DNA of 64,000 nucleotides, taken from the NCBI GenBank assembly GCA_020252485.1, contig JADCCX010000002.1, positions 267,501-331,500 of the forward strand, in the 5' to 3' direction. The notes under the pieces were generated by a model. That model worked only from the letters and a program-made list of their open reading frames with translations. It did no database searches and was not told the DNA's origin. This stretch comes from Methylocystis sp. Lineage in GTDB: Bacteria; Pseudomonadota; Alphaproteobacteria; Rhizobiales; Beijerinckiaceae. Position numbers and translations under genes: made by a program. The first letter of the stretch is position 1. Each line of letters begins with the position of its first letter. Below are positions 18,231-26,869 of the stretch, in pieces.

Positions 18231-19114
18231 GTGATCTTGCCGCCGTCGTTCCCGGCGCCCTGGTTCGGATAGGACATCGCGAAGTCGGTGCCCGGCATGT
18301 GCGGGAAGCCGCCGAAGTTGACCGTGTTGGCGAAGCGATCCCGGCAGGTGGCGAAAGTACGGTCGCACCCGGCCGTGGCGCTGAACGTATCGCCGACCAC
18401 CACCGGTGCGCCCATCGGCAAGGCAATGGCGATCCGCGAAACCCCGGCGCTTGAAGAATGCGCCTTCACCTCGACCGCGAGGCCATTGTTCACGCCAGAA
18501 GTCCACACAAGCTTGCCGCGGGTGAGCACACTTGACGCGACGCTGGAGAGGCCGGAGGCGAGGAATTCGAAAGCATCGAGAACCTGCGTCACCGCGCCGG
18601 TGCCGTTGCGCCCGGCCGCGTTGAGATCGATCCCGCAGCGGGCATCGCCCAAGTCCCAGGCGCAGGAGCGCTGGAAGATGCGGCCTGCCGGTTGATCGAG
18701 TTTGGCGGCAAGGCCGCGCAATTCGGCGGAGAAGGCGAGCTTGCCGCGCGCGACCTGCCCGAGATTGCCGGCGCGCAGGACCACGCGCTGCGCCACATCG
18801 GACCAGTTCACCAGATAGATCGTGACGGCTGCATCGTCATAGCGACCGCAGTGCAGATCGTCCTCGGTGAGCGCATCGGACGACAGCGCGCCTTGCACAT
18901 CTAGGCTCGACACCGCGAGCCCGAGCTGGCCTTCGATTGCGGTTGCGGTGAACCCCGACGCCGCCTTGTAGGTGACGGCATCGAAGACGAGATCGCGATC
19001 GAAATCGGTGAAGCCCATCACCACGCCGTCGCGGCGATCCACACGCCAGCAGCGGCACAGCGTCGTGAGCCCGCCCGCAACGTGGGTTGCGAGCGCGGGA
19101 GGAAGGGTCTTCAT
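18227..19114 (-). CDS. GTA gp13-like DUF2163 tail protein
   Basis: A 295-residue protein of the DUF2163/phage_BR0599 family. It has the N-terminal LATHVAGGLTTLCRCWRVDRRDG block and four C-terminal cysteines near GCDRTFATCRDRFANTVNFGG, a known iron-sulfur-like or zinc site in tail hub proteins of this family. It acts as a distal tail/hub protein. Overlaps both neighbours by 4 nt. Confidence 0.87.
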   Translation of the reverse strand: MKTLPPALATHVAGGLTTLCRCWRVDRRDGVVMGFTDFDRDLVFDAVTYKAASGFTATAIEGQLGLAVSSLDVQGALSSDALTEDDLHCGRYDDAAVTIYLVNWSDVAQRVVLRAGNLGQVARGKLAFSAELRGLAAKLDQPAGRIFQRSCAWDLGDARCGIDLNAAGRNGTGAVTQVLDAFEFLASGLSSVASSVLTRGKLVWTSGVNNGLAVEVKAHSSSAGVSRIAIALPMGAPVVVGDTFSATAGCDRTFATCRDRFANTVNFGGFPHMPGTDFAMSYPNQGAGNDGGKIT

Positions 19115-19704
19115 TCGAGGACTTCCACGAGATCGATGTTGTTGACGATCTGCAAGTCCCAGGCGTTGGCCTGAACCGGCAGGCTGTCCGTGTCGAACCG
19201 GACGGGAACGTCGAACTGGAACGAGGTAGTCGGCGCAGAGCCCGGCGCGGAGGCGAAGGTGATCCGGCCCGTCAGCGTATCGATTGCGGCAGGCGTGACC
19301 GGGCTTCCGGCGATCTTGACCGTGACCGATCCGGCAACCGGCTTGGTGATCGTGCGGACGTGCTCATAGCCTGAGCGGTTGTAGCGCTTGACGATCTGCC
19401 AGACGGTCGGAGTGATCTGCACCATCGCCTGATCGGCGGCATCGAAATCGTTCCAGTCCTTGAAGCGGAACGAATAGGCGCGGCCTTTCACGACGTGGAA
19501 ATGCGCGATCACCGCCGCCATGTCGGCGCGGCTGCGGATGCCGGTCGAAATGTTCCAGCGGCCTCGGGCTTGTGACCAGTTGACGTTGCGCTGCTCCGCG
19601 CCCGAGGCGAGCGTGACGATCTGGGTCGAAAAGCCCGGCCCGCCGGTCGCGCCACGCCCGACCGAGCCGGGGAAGGCGATATCGAGAAACGGTTGCGGCA
19701 TCAC
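19111..19704 (-). CDS. GTA gp12-like DUF2460 distal tail protein
   Basis: A 197-residue protein beginning FLDIAFPGSVGRGATGGPGF, with SRADMAAVIAHFHVVKGRAY and FRFKDWNDF, all typical of DUF2460 (TIGR02217). It corresponds to the distal tail protein that links tape measure tip and hub. Overlaps the tape measure stop by 4 nt. Confidence 0.88.
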   Translation of the reverse strand: MMPQPFLDIAFPGSVGRGATGGPGFSTQIVTLASGAEQRNVNWSQARGRWNISTGIRSRADMAAVIAHFHVVKGRAYSFRFKDWNDFDAADQAMVQITPTVWQIVKRYNRSGYEHVRTITKPVAGSVTVKIAGSPVTPAAIDTLTGRITFASAPGSAPTTSFQFDVPVRFDTDSLPVQANAWDLQIVNNIDLVEVLE

Positions 19705-22700
19705 ATCCCTCGCATGCCGGAGCGAACGGCGCGTGCCAGTCCCGCCGCGATCTGGGTGCGGCTGGCGTCAAAGGCGGTCGGGTTCGGCGTCTGGATCGTG
19801 ACATTGACGACCGCGCCGCTGGATCGTGGATCGCCGCGCTCGTAGGCGCGCGCCTCCTTGCGGTTCAGCACACGCTCGCCGCGTTGCAGGATTGCCGGCA
19901 CCTCGTCGGGCTTGAGAAAGGCGCCATCATGGAAACGCGGCGCCGCGGCGAAGACGCCTGCCGGAACCATGCGGCCGACGCCGCCCGCGCCGACCAGCCC
20001 GCCATCATGGAACAGCCGCGAGAAGATGCTTCCGAGGATGCCGCTGCCTTGCCCGAAGGTCGGCAGGTTCGAGCCGAAGAGCAAATTCTTCAGCGGATTG
20101 AGTAGCGCGAGCTTGATCATCTCGCGGTTCAGATCTTGAAGGGCGAGGCGTCCCGCATCGGCCCATGATTTCCAGTCGAGTTTGCCTTGCGCCAGCACGT
20201 CGGCGAAGCGATCGAGCGCGGACCCGACGGCGGTTTCGATGGCGCGATAGGCGGCGTCCTGGCGCTGAAGCTCCTGCGTCAGCCGTTCGATCTTGCCGGC
20301 ATTCTCGACGATGGCGCGGCCTTCCTCGCTCGCAAGATCGATCGCGCGCGAGCGCAAACCTTGCTCGGCGCGCAGTTGGGCGATGATGACGGAACGCTCG
20401 GAGGCGCTCTGGCCGATCAGCCTGATCTGCCGTTGCAGAAGATTGATCTCGTCCTTCTGGTCTTCGAGCGCCTGGCGACCGACAAGCTGGCGATTGAGTT
20501 CGTCGATGCGCCGGGCATTGCCGATGGCGGATTGCCCTTCCGGGCTTGCCGCATCGATCCCGCGCTGGCGCAATTGCTGGATCGCGCGAAGTGTTGCCAG
20601 TTCCTCGGAGCGCTTGGCGACGGATGCACCAACAAGCGCGACCTGCCGTTCCAGCAGTGTGATTTCGTCGCGCTGGTCGCGAAGCTGTTCCTGCCCGCGC
20701 AGCGTCCGGTTCAGGCTTTCGATCTGGCGGGCAGACTCGATGTAGGCCCGCGCTTCTTCGCTCGCGAGATCGACGCCGCGGCGGCGAAGCTCCTGTTCGG
20801 CGCGCATCACGGCCAGCGCATCGCCGCGCGCTGCGACGGTCGCATTGATCAGCGTAACCTGCCGCGTCAGGAGTTCGATCTCCCGGCGTCGATCCTCGTT
20901 CGCGGATAGTGTCTGCGCACGTTCTTGTTCGACGAAGAGCCGACTATAGGCGTCGCGCATCCGCTCGATGATGCGGGTGAGGGTTTCCTTCGCTTCACCT
21001 TCGGCCAGCGCCTGCGCCGTCAGGAGCGGGCGAAGCGCCTGCTCGACCTGCATCACCTGTTGGGCCTTGGCCGAAGCCAGCGAGCCAGCTGCGACCGCAT
21101 CGTTGACGCGCTTCTGGGCGGATGCTTCCGCCGTCAGATCGGCAACCTGCTTTCCCGCCTGCGCGGCTTGTTCGGCGATGCGTTCGCGCAGCGCCTGGCG
21201 GGCGCGAGCTTCGGCATCGATGCCTTCGCGGGCTTGCTCGATCAGGCCGGTCTTGCGGGCTTCCGCGCGCTCGGCCGCCGAGGCGCTTTCGAGATAGGCG
21301 TTGGCCAGGGCAAGCGTCGAACGGATCGACACCTCCGTGACCGAGGATTGCGTGACGACGGCCTGCGTTGCTGCATCGACCGCCGGTCGGAAGCGCGCCA
21401 GTTCAGCCGTCACGCGCCGATAGGCGGCTTCGACTTCGGCGACATCGGCAAGCTTGGAGCGCGAGAGGGGATCATCAAGCGCCGCGCGCAAGGTCGCCTG
21501 TTCGCGGCGCAGGCGTTCGAGGTCGCGCGCACCGGGGATGATATCGCGGGCGGCTTCACCCGCGCGCACCGAAAGCTCGTTCGCCCGGGCATCGGCCGCG
21601 AGCTGAGCGGCACGCCGTTGCTGATCGGCAAGCTGCGCTTCGATCTCGGCGATACGGCGCTCGACCTGCGGCAGCATCAGCGGCACGACATTGCCGCGGA
21701 TGTTCTCGCGCAAACGATCTCGCTGCCATTTCAGAAGATCGAGTTCTTCGGACGGATTGCGGCCATCGACCGCGCGATCAACCGCCTTGCCGATGGCGTC
21801 AAAGGCGTTCGAGGCCTGACGAGCGACATAGTTCCAGGCGCGCCCAAAGGCGTTGGTCGCTTGTTCGGCATCGGCCAGCGCCGGGACGAGCGCGTTCAGG
21901 AGAACCCGCTGCGCCTCGGTGCGATTGTTCTGGTCAACCAGTGTTCGGATATACTGCCGCGTCCGGTCGTCGAGAAAGGCGAGCCGGGAGTTGAGTTCGT
22001 CGGCGCCGCGAACCGGATCGGCTAGGGCGGTTGCAAGCTGCTCGGCTCCGGCCTTGGTTTCGACGCCCATCGTGACGGCGAAGTTGCGGGCGATACCGAT
22101 GGCCCGGCTCATTTCTTCCGCGCCGATCTTGCCGGTTCGAAGGAAGGCGACTTCCATCTCGCGCGCGGCCGTGACCGAGACCTTGCCGGTGACGCTCGAC
22201 GCTTGGGCAACCCGCTCAAGTTCGGCGGCGGTCGCCCCCGAGGCGCGGCCAGCGCCCATCAGCGCGGTGGTGACAGCGCGCGTCGAAGCATCATTCGCGA
22301 CCCATGCCGCAGTCAGACCAACCGCCGCGACAGCGACACCGGCAACGATACCGCCGACCACGCCGAGCGCCGAGCCGAAGGCCGCGAGCGTTCCGCGCAA
22401 ACCGCCGAAGGCCTGCGTCACCTGACCGCCCTGCTGCATGAGGATGGTCATCGGCGACATGCCGGTGGACATCGACGCCACCACGTCGTTGAACGTGTAT
22501 TGCAGCGTCAGAAGCTGGTTGCGGGTGAGGCCGGTCGCACCGCCCACACCCTTGATCGCCTGCGATGTCTGGTCGAAGCGCTGCTTGGCCAAGCCTTGCG
22601 CGGCCGCATGTTCAGCCGAGGTGATTGCGCCACGCTTGGCGAGCGTGGCGTATTCGGCGAGTTCCTGATTGAGGCGGGCCTGCGCCGCGCCGAGGGGATC

Positions 22701-23048
22701 GATCGCGGCGCGCAGCGCATTGGCCCGTGCCGCGAAGCTTTCCGCTTCCCGCGCCGCTTCCTCGAAGACACCGGCGGAGTCGCGGGCGGATTTCGGGATC
22801 GGGCGGTCAACGTTCAAAACGGTGTTGAACCGCTTCTGCGACGCGTCGGCTTCGCCCGCCATGCGCGCCGCTTCGGCCAGGCGCTTGAGCCGGGCGACCT
22901 CACGGTCGGTTGCGGCGCCGGATCGGTCCATCGCCCTTTCGACCGAGCCGAAAGCCGCTTGCCCGGATTGTCCGACCTCCTCGAAGGCGCGCTTGATCTC
23001 CGCCTTCCCCTCGACGCCGAGGCGGATGGAGACGTTGGTGGCGCTCAT
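19701..23048 (-). CDS. Phage tail tape measure protein
   Basis: A 1115-residue protein, largely alpha-helical and coiled-coil. It has the N-terminal TMP motif region (residues 150-370), a hydrophobic patch GSALGVVGGIVAGVAVAAVG (about residue 225-245), and a C-terminal LAQGKLDWKSWADAGRLALQ lambda-H-type domain. Between residues about 715 and 935 a 72-residue unit is repeated three times. The length sets the tail length. The ATG overlaps the stop of the tail chaperone extension, which supports that extension being translated. Confidence 0.9.
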   Translation of the reverse strand: MSATNVSIRLGVEGKAEIKRAFEEVGQSGQAAFGSVERAMDRSGAATDREVARLKRLAEAARMAGEADASQKRFNTVLNVDRPIPKSARDSAGVFEEAAREAESFAARANALRAAIDPLGAAQARLNQELAEYATLAKRGAITSAEHAAAQGLAKQRFDQTSQAIKGVGGATGLTRNQLLTLQYTFNDVVASMSTGMSPMTILMQQGGQVTQAFGGLRGTLAAFGSALGVVGGIVAGVAVAAVGLTAAWVANDASTRAVTTALMGAGRASGATAAELERVAQASSVTGKVSVTAAREMEVAFLRTGKIGAEEMSRAIGIARNFAVTMGVETKAGAEQLATALADPVRGADELNSRLAFLDDRTRQYIRTLVDQNNRTEAQRVLLNALVPALADAEQATNAFGRAWNYVARQASNAFDAIGKAVDRAVDGRNPSEELDLLKWQRDRLRENIRGNVVPLMLPQVERRIAEIEAQLADQQRRAAQLAADARANELSVRAGEAARDIIPGARDLERLRREQATLRAALDDPLSRSKLADVAEVEAAYRRVTAELARFRPAVDAATQAVVTQSSVTEVSIRSTLALANAYLESASAAERAEARKTGLIEQAREGIDAEARARQALRERIAEQAAQAGKQVADLTAEASAQKRVNDAVAAGSLASAKAQQVMQVEQALRPLLTAQALAEGEAKETLTRIIERMRDAYSRLFVEQERAQTLSANEDRRREIELLTRQVTLINATVAARGDALAVMRAEQELRRRGVDLASEEARAYIESARQIESLNRTLRGQEQLRDQRDEITLLERQVALVGASVAKRSEELATLRAIQQLRQRGIDAASPEGQSAIGNARRIDELNRQLVGRQALEDQKDEINLLQRQIRLIGQSASERSVIIAQLRAEQGLRSRAIDLASEEGRAIVENAGKIERLTQELQRQDAAYRAIETAVGSALDRFADVLAQGKLDWKSWADAGRLALQDLNREMIKLALLNPLKNLLFGSNLPTFGQGSGILGSIFSRLFHDGGLVGAGGVGRMVPAGVFAAAPRFHDGAFLKPDEVPAILQRGERVLNRKEARAYERGDPRSSGAVVNVTIQTPNPTAFDASRTQIAAGLARAVRSGMRGM
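20247..20895 (-). repeat. Three tandem 72-codon repeats in the tape measure gene
   Basis: The protein units start REIELLTRQ, DEITLLERQ and DEINLLQRQ. Each shares LR-x-R-x-(V/I)D-x-AS-x-E in its middle and an (R/K)I-x-x-L end. They form successive helical segments of the tape measure, so unit number would change tail length. Confidence 0.75.
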
Positions 23049-23709
23049 GATGGATCAGCGTTCCGGCGATAGGCGTTGACGACGATGGGTTCGATCTCGG
23101 GCAGGACGTCGACGAGAAGCGGGTTGAGCGCGCCCATGGCGTGGGCGAGCATCAGGATCGCCCCGAAATCGAGCGCATAGACGCCGCCCATCACCGCCCG
23201 CACTTGGCCTGCCGAACGGCGGATCACCGCCCAGGCGAGCAAGCCCTCGGAAGTCTCCGGCTCGTGCTCGTCATATGGACAGCCCGCGCACCGGTTCGGA
23301 CAGGCGGCGCAATAGCTTTCGCCGCCGTCGAAGTGCCATTCGGCGAGGGCGATCAGACGTTTTTTTCGTCAAGCCTCGACAGCGCCGGGCCGACATAGAG
23401 ACGGTCGATGGCGTCGAAGGCGGGCCAGAGTTCAAGCAATTGCTCGATGGCTTGCCTGTCGGGATCAACCGACTTGCCCTTGGCATCGCCGATCCCCTCC
23501 CAGGCCACAATGCCGGTATGGGCGAGCGCGCGGGTGAAGGCCGCGCCTGCCTCGATCGTGGCCTGCTCGCCGCCAGCCTTCAGCGCTTCGCCCGCAGCGC
23601 CGCGCGCGATCAGCATTGCGGCGACAGATACGGGGCGGAACTGGATGCGCACGCCGGGCAGCACATCGAGCCAGAAGGGTTCGGCGGACACGGGTTCGAG
23701 CTTGAGCAT
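23045..23709 (-). CDS. Tail assembly chaperone, frameshift form (GT-like)
   Basis: A -1 shift at A AAA AAC joins the 117 residues of the short form to 104 more in the overlapping frame, total about 221. The added part carries a tight four-cysteine cluster, CAACPNRCAGC, and then a helical tail ending at the tape measure ATG. It matches the lambda G/GT strategy in which a minor frameshift product recruits tail tube subunits. The added frame has no good start of its own. Confidence 0.7.
23353..23709 (-). CDS. Tail assembly chaperone, short form (G-like)
   Basis: A 118-residue protein starting LKLEPVSAEPFWLDVLPGVR, located between tail tube and tape measure genes where lambda G-type chaperones lie. 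It ends just after the slippery heptamer A AAA AAC. It would bind the tape measure protein during tail assembly. A ribosome site GGAGCC precedes the ATG. Confidence 0.75.
   Translation of the reverse strand: MLKLEPVSAEPFWLDVLPGVRIQFRPVSVAAMLIARGAAGEALKAGGEQATIEAGAAFTRALAHTGIVAWEGIGDAKGKSVDPDRQAIEQLLELWPAFDAIDRLYVGPALSRLDEKNV
23359..23365 (-). promoter_or_regulatory. -1 programmed frameshift site A AAA AAC
   Basis: A canonical slippery heptamer in the correct phase, two codons before the zero-frame stop. The downstream -1 frame stays open to the tape measure start. Confidence 0.75.
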
Positions 23710-23752
23710 GGTGGCTCCTTGGTTTGGATGGCGGGTTGCGGGGAAGGAAAAA

Positions 23753-25000
23753 TCAGTAGGAGGCCACGTCGTTGGTCAGAACGACGGTGCAGGTCTTGGT
23801 GAGGACCGGATCGAGCGCTGCTTGCCAGGCGAAGGGCATCTGAATGCCGCCTGGTCCCTGAATTTGCCGGTTGCCGCGCGGCAGGAACACGCGATGCGCG
23901 GTGAAGAGCAGTGAGCGGCTGGCGTCGATAGTCCAGCCGAAGGCGATCTCGCACGGCGTGCGGGCGGTCGCCTGATCGAGCAGGCTCGTGTCTTGAAACC
24001 GCGCATTGAGATTGCCCGAACATTTGACGATGCCGGGATCGATATCGGCGATGCGCCCGTCGGATCGGATGACCTCGATTTTTTCGAGGTTGTTCGAATA
24101 CATCAGTTCCGCCGAGACGATATTGCCGAGCACCGCGCCGTTGCGGGTGATCGACCCCTGAAACTGGCTGAACCGCTCGACATCGAGAACGGTCGGCGTG
24201 CCTGCCGCCGTCGCGGTGGCCATCACCTCGCCTTGGGCGATCACGTTGACGGTTGCAGAGAGAAGCCCGGAACGCTGCGCCTGGACGGACAGACTGTTCG
24301 CCCGCGCACCATAGTTCATGCCGAAGAACGGCACGTCGGGAAGGCCGACCTCGATCGACATCGACGGCAGGTTCTGCGTGCCGGAGACGAAGGTGTGGCC
24401 ATTCGCGCCGCCGGTGAGCGTGGTGCCGGAAAGGGCGATGCGCGCGGCGGCGTTGGTTGCCAGAGCGCGCGCGTTGCCGGGCAGACCCAACGCCTTCGCC
24501 GTGAGATTGACCACCGCGCCTGTCGCCACGGCGGCAACGTTGGCGCTTGGGTTGATGACGGCGGCCATAGCGGTCGCCGTGGCCGCGGCGTTTGCGCCAA
24601 TGTTGAATTGCTGCCCGGTCGCGCCGGACGCCACGGCCGTATAGACAACACCATCCACGGTCACCGTATCGTTGGCGATCAAGTTGGCGAGAAGCGTGAG
24701 TGAGCCCTTGGCCGCAACGGTCGCAACGGTGGTCGGATTGCCGAAAAGGCCCTTAAGCCAGAACCCGATGTTGCGGTGATCCATGGGAACGACGATGTCG
24801 CTCTCGTTCGACACCACGTCATAGGCGGGCGTCAGCGGATCGCGGCCATAGCCGAGGAGATCGCTCTCGATCAGGGATTGCTCTTCGCCGAGGTTGGCCG
24901 AGACGAAGGGCAGCTTGCGAAAGCCCGTGCCGGGCGTGACGCCATAGGTGGCTTCAAACACCGCAGCCATAACGGCGTTGGCGCCGCGTGCGCGTGCCAT
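23753..25000 (-). CDS. Phage major tail tube protein
   Basis: A 415-residue protein. Its N-terminus (ARGANAVMAAVFEATYGVTP) and the pattern FRKLPFVSANLGEEQSLIES match tail tube proteins of siphophages infecting alphaproteobacteria. A glycine/alanine/threonine-rich segment at residues about 95-200 looks like an inserted surface domain. The gene lies directly before the tail chaperone genes as expected. Confidence 0.8.
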   Translation of the reverse strand: MARARGANAVMAAVFEATYGVTPGTGFRKLPFVSANLGEEQSLIESDLLGYGRDPLTPAYDVVSNESDIVVPMDHRNIGFWLKGLFGNPTTVATVAAKGSLTLLANLIANDTVTVDGVVYTAVASGATGQQFNIGANAAATATAMAAVINPSANVAAVATGAVVNLTAKALGLPGNARALATNAAARIALSGTTLTGGANGHTFVSGTQNLPSMSIEVGLPDVPFFGMNYGARANSLSVQAQRSGLLSATVNVIAQGEVMATATAAGTPTVLDVERFSQFQGSITRNGAVLGNIVSAELMYSNNLEKIEVIRSDGRIADIDPGIVKCSGNLNARFQDTSLLDQATARTPCEIAFGWTIDASRSLLFTAHRVFLPRGNRQIQGPGGIQMPFAWQAALDPVLTKTCTVVLTNDVASY

Positions 25001-25063
25001 GGGAATACTCCTGTCGTTGTTGGTTCAGTTCCAAAGGCCCGAGCGCAGTCGAAGGGCCGTCGA

Positions 25064-25498
25064 TCAATTCAAGGGATCGGTGGTCGCGTAGACGACGAGG
25101 ATCGCGAGATCGGCGAAGCGACCGGGTGAGGCGCCGAGCGCTTCGATATCGTCCGTCACCGGCGCTTCGGCCTCGATCCAGTCGCACAGCCCGCCGAGCG
25201 TCCGGTTCACCATGACCGCCGCGCCGATCGCGCCGGTCATGGCGTCCACCACCTGCTCGCGGGTGAGGGTGGCGCTCTCGTAAGCTGCGATCTCAAGCGG
25301 GATACGGTGCGAATAGAGGTAGGTCAGCGGCGAGAGGCTGACCTCCGGTTCGCCCGGATCGCCGTCGCGGATCACGACCAGCCCGCCGGGCGGAATGCGT
25401 TCGGCCTTGGCCAGATTGCGCTTCACATCCGCGCCCGGCAGGGCAGCGGCGACAAGCGACCTCACCGCCGCAAGGACGGTTTCGCGTTTCGAAGCCAT
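25064..25498 (-). CDS. Phage tail terminator/completion-like protein
   Basis: A 144-residue protein without a recognised catalytic motif. It sits between the neck gene (DUF6441) and tail tube gene, the normal place of the tail terminator. The mixed alpha/beta pattern and N-terminal helix ETVLAAVRSLVAAAL fit such proteins. The role rests mainly on synteny. Confidence 0.6.
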   Translation of the reverse strand: MASKRETVLAAVRSLVAAALPGADVKRNLAKAERIPPGGLVVIRDGDPGEPEVSLSPLTYLYSHRIPLEIAAYESATLTREQVVDAMTGAIGAAVMVNRTLGGLCDWIEAEAPVTDDIEALGASPGRFADLAILVVYATTDPLN

Positions 25499-25512
25499 GG
25501 TGGACTAAGCCT

Positions 25513-26160
25513 TCAGGATTGCGGCCAGTGCCGCGCGATCAACGAGGGCACGCGCGCGGCTTGCCGTTTGGCGGCGCTCTCGACATCGAGGCGCTTCTTC
25601 AGCGCCACCTGCGGAACCAGGATGAACACGATCACGCTGGCAAGATTTGTTTGGGATTTGCCGGTCTTGCGGCGATTGCGGGCGGCAAGCCCGCGCGTGG
25701 TGATCCGGGCATCATCCGCGACCAGCAGCGAAGGACGGCCACGGCGATAGACGAACCGCAGCTTCAAGCCGGTTCGCCGTTGCCAGCCTTCCGGCGTGAT
25801 CTTTTCGCGCGAGCCAACGGCGCTCCGTCCGCTCTTGCCGGCGGCAGCGGTTGGGATCGCCAGGAACAGACCGCGCGCCGAGCGGATCACCACGCCCCGG
25901 TCGAAGGCATCAACGATCTTCGGCGCGCGCGACCAGACATAGGCTGCGGCCTCGGCACTGTCGCCCACCTCGGGGAAGGTCTTTCCCCGCCATGTCCGCG
26001 ACATCCGTTCACCGAGCCCGGCCGCGACGACATCCTCGCGGAGATCCTGCTTCAGTCCATCGGCAGCGTCGCGCATCCCAGACGTGACGGCGCGCTCGAT
26101 ATCCTTCTCGGTTTCAGCAAGGGCTTTGCCGAGATCGGGACGCTGGATGCTGAAGCGCAC
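25513..26160 (-). CDS. DUF6441 phage neck/tail protein
   Basis: A 215-residue basic protein with N-terminal helix LAETEKDIERAVTSGMRDAA, then VVAAGLGERMSRTWRGK and a basic C-terminal half, as in DUF6441 proteins. Its location between the head-tail adaptor and the tail terminator suggests a neck or tail completion role like HK97 gp10. Confidence 0.68.
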   Translation of the reverse strand: MRFSIQRPDLGKALAETEKDIERAVTSGMRDAADGLKQDLREDVVAAGLGERMSRTWRGKTFPEVGDSAEAAAYVWSRAPKIVDAFDRGVVIRSARGLFLAIPTAAAGKSGRSAVGSREKITPEGWQRRTGLKLRFVYRRGRPSLLVADDARITTRGLAARNRRKTGKSQTNLASVIVFILVPQVALKKRLDVESAAKRQAARVPSLIARHWPQS

Positions 26161-26163
26161 AGA

Positions 26164-26481
26164 TCACACCTTCACGGCCTCGCAGGCCGACACAAGCCCA
26201 AGCGCATCGCCCATCGGTTCGCCGATGATCCGATAGGTCTCGGCACCGATCACGATCAGATCGCCCTCATTGATCGTTGCGGCCTGCGAGCGCCGGATAT
26301 CGATGCCGACGGTCGGCAATATGGCGCGGCTTTCGCCGAACTCCGCCATCCGGTCGGGCGACTTGCGGATGATGCGGACAGCGACGCCAACGCCGACGCC
26401 ACCCGCCTTCCACAGCGCGTCCTCGCCGATATTGGGATCGGCGAAGAGCGCATCGATGGCCGAAGCGAAAGCGTCGATCAC
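26164..26481 (-). CDS. Head-tail adaptor-like protein
   Basis: A 105-residue protein of mostly beta-strand character (AVRIIRKSPDRMAEFG, ETYRIIGEPM), typical of small head-tail joining (FII-like) proteins. Overlaps the upstream DUF2190 gene by 4 nt. Assignment from size, order and pattern. Confidence 0.6.
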   Translation of the reverse strand: MIDAFASAIDALFADPNIGEDALWKAGGVGVGVAVRIIRKSPDRMAEFGESRAILPTVGIDIRRSQAATINEGDLIVIGAETYRIIGEPMGDALGLVSACEAVKV

Positions 26482-26828
26482 GGATCGTTCGCCCGGAAGG
26501 AGGAATTGAGCCGAACGCGGCCGGTGGTGTTGCCCGCGCCGCCCGCGACTGCTGCCGCTGCGACGCCGATCAGCAGGTTGGCGGTCGCAACGGTCGTGCA
26601 GCGCCGGTTGGTGTCGTCCCAGTAGACAAGCGCGCCGACCGTCCAGGCCTGCGAACCGATCTTGGTGAGTTCGAACACGCCGGTGAGGTCGAGCGCGACA
26701 TCGGCGGCGAGGGCCGCGTCATTGGTGGCAATGCCGAACAGTTGGCCAACCTTGGCGCCCTGGCCGGACGTGAGCGCATAGGGTGCGGGCACCACCACGG
26801 TGTTGCCCGGCTGAATGAAGTTCCGCAT
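26478..26828 (-). CDS. DUF2190 capsid decoration protein
   Basis: A 116-residue protein beginning MRNFIQPGNTVVVPAPYALT, with GQLFGIA and GALVYWDDTNRRCTT, the clear pattern of DUF2190 capsid cement proteins. These trimerise on capsid surfaces and stabilise the shell. It follows the major capsid gene. Confidence 0.82.
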   Translation of the reverse strand: MRNFIQPGNTVVVPAPYALTSGQGAKVGQLFGIATNDAALAADVALDLTGVFELTKIGSQAWTVGALVYWDDTNRRCTTVATANLLIGVAAAAVAGGAGNTTGRVRLNSSFRANDP

Positions 26829-26869
26829 GGGATGGATCTCCTTGAGTTCTGGTTAGGTGCGCGCCGCCA

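Noticed and set aside
17802-18506. Longer version of the NlpC/P60 gene starting at 18506
   Set aside because: The extra N-terminus overlaps the DUF2163 gene and is arginine-rich; the ATGA start at 18230 is well supported.
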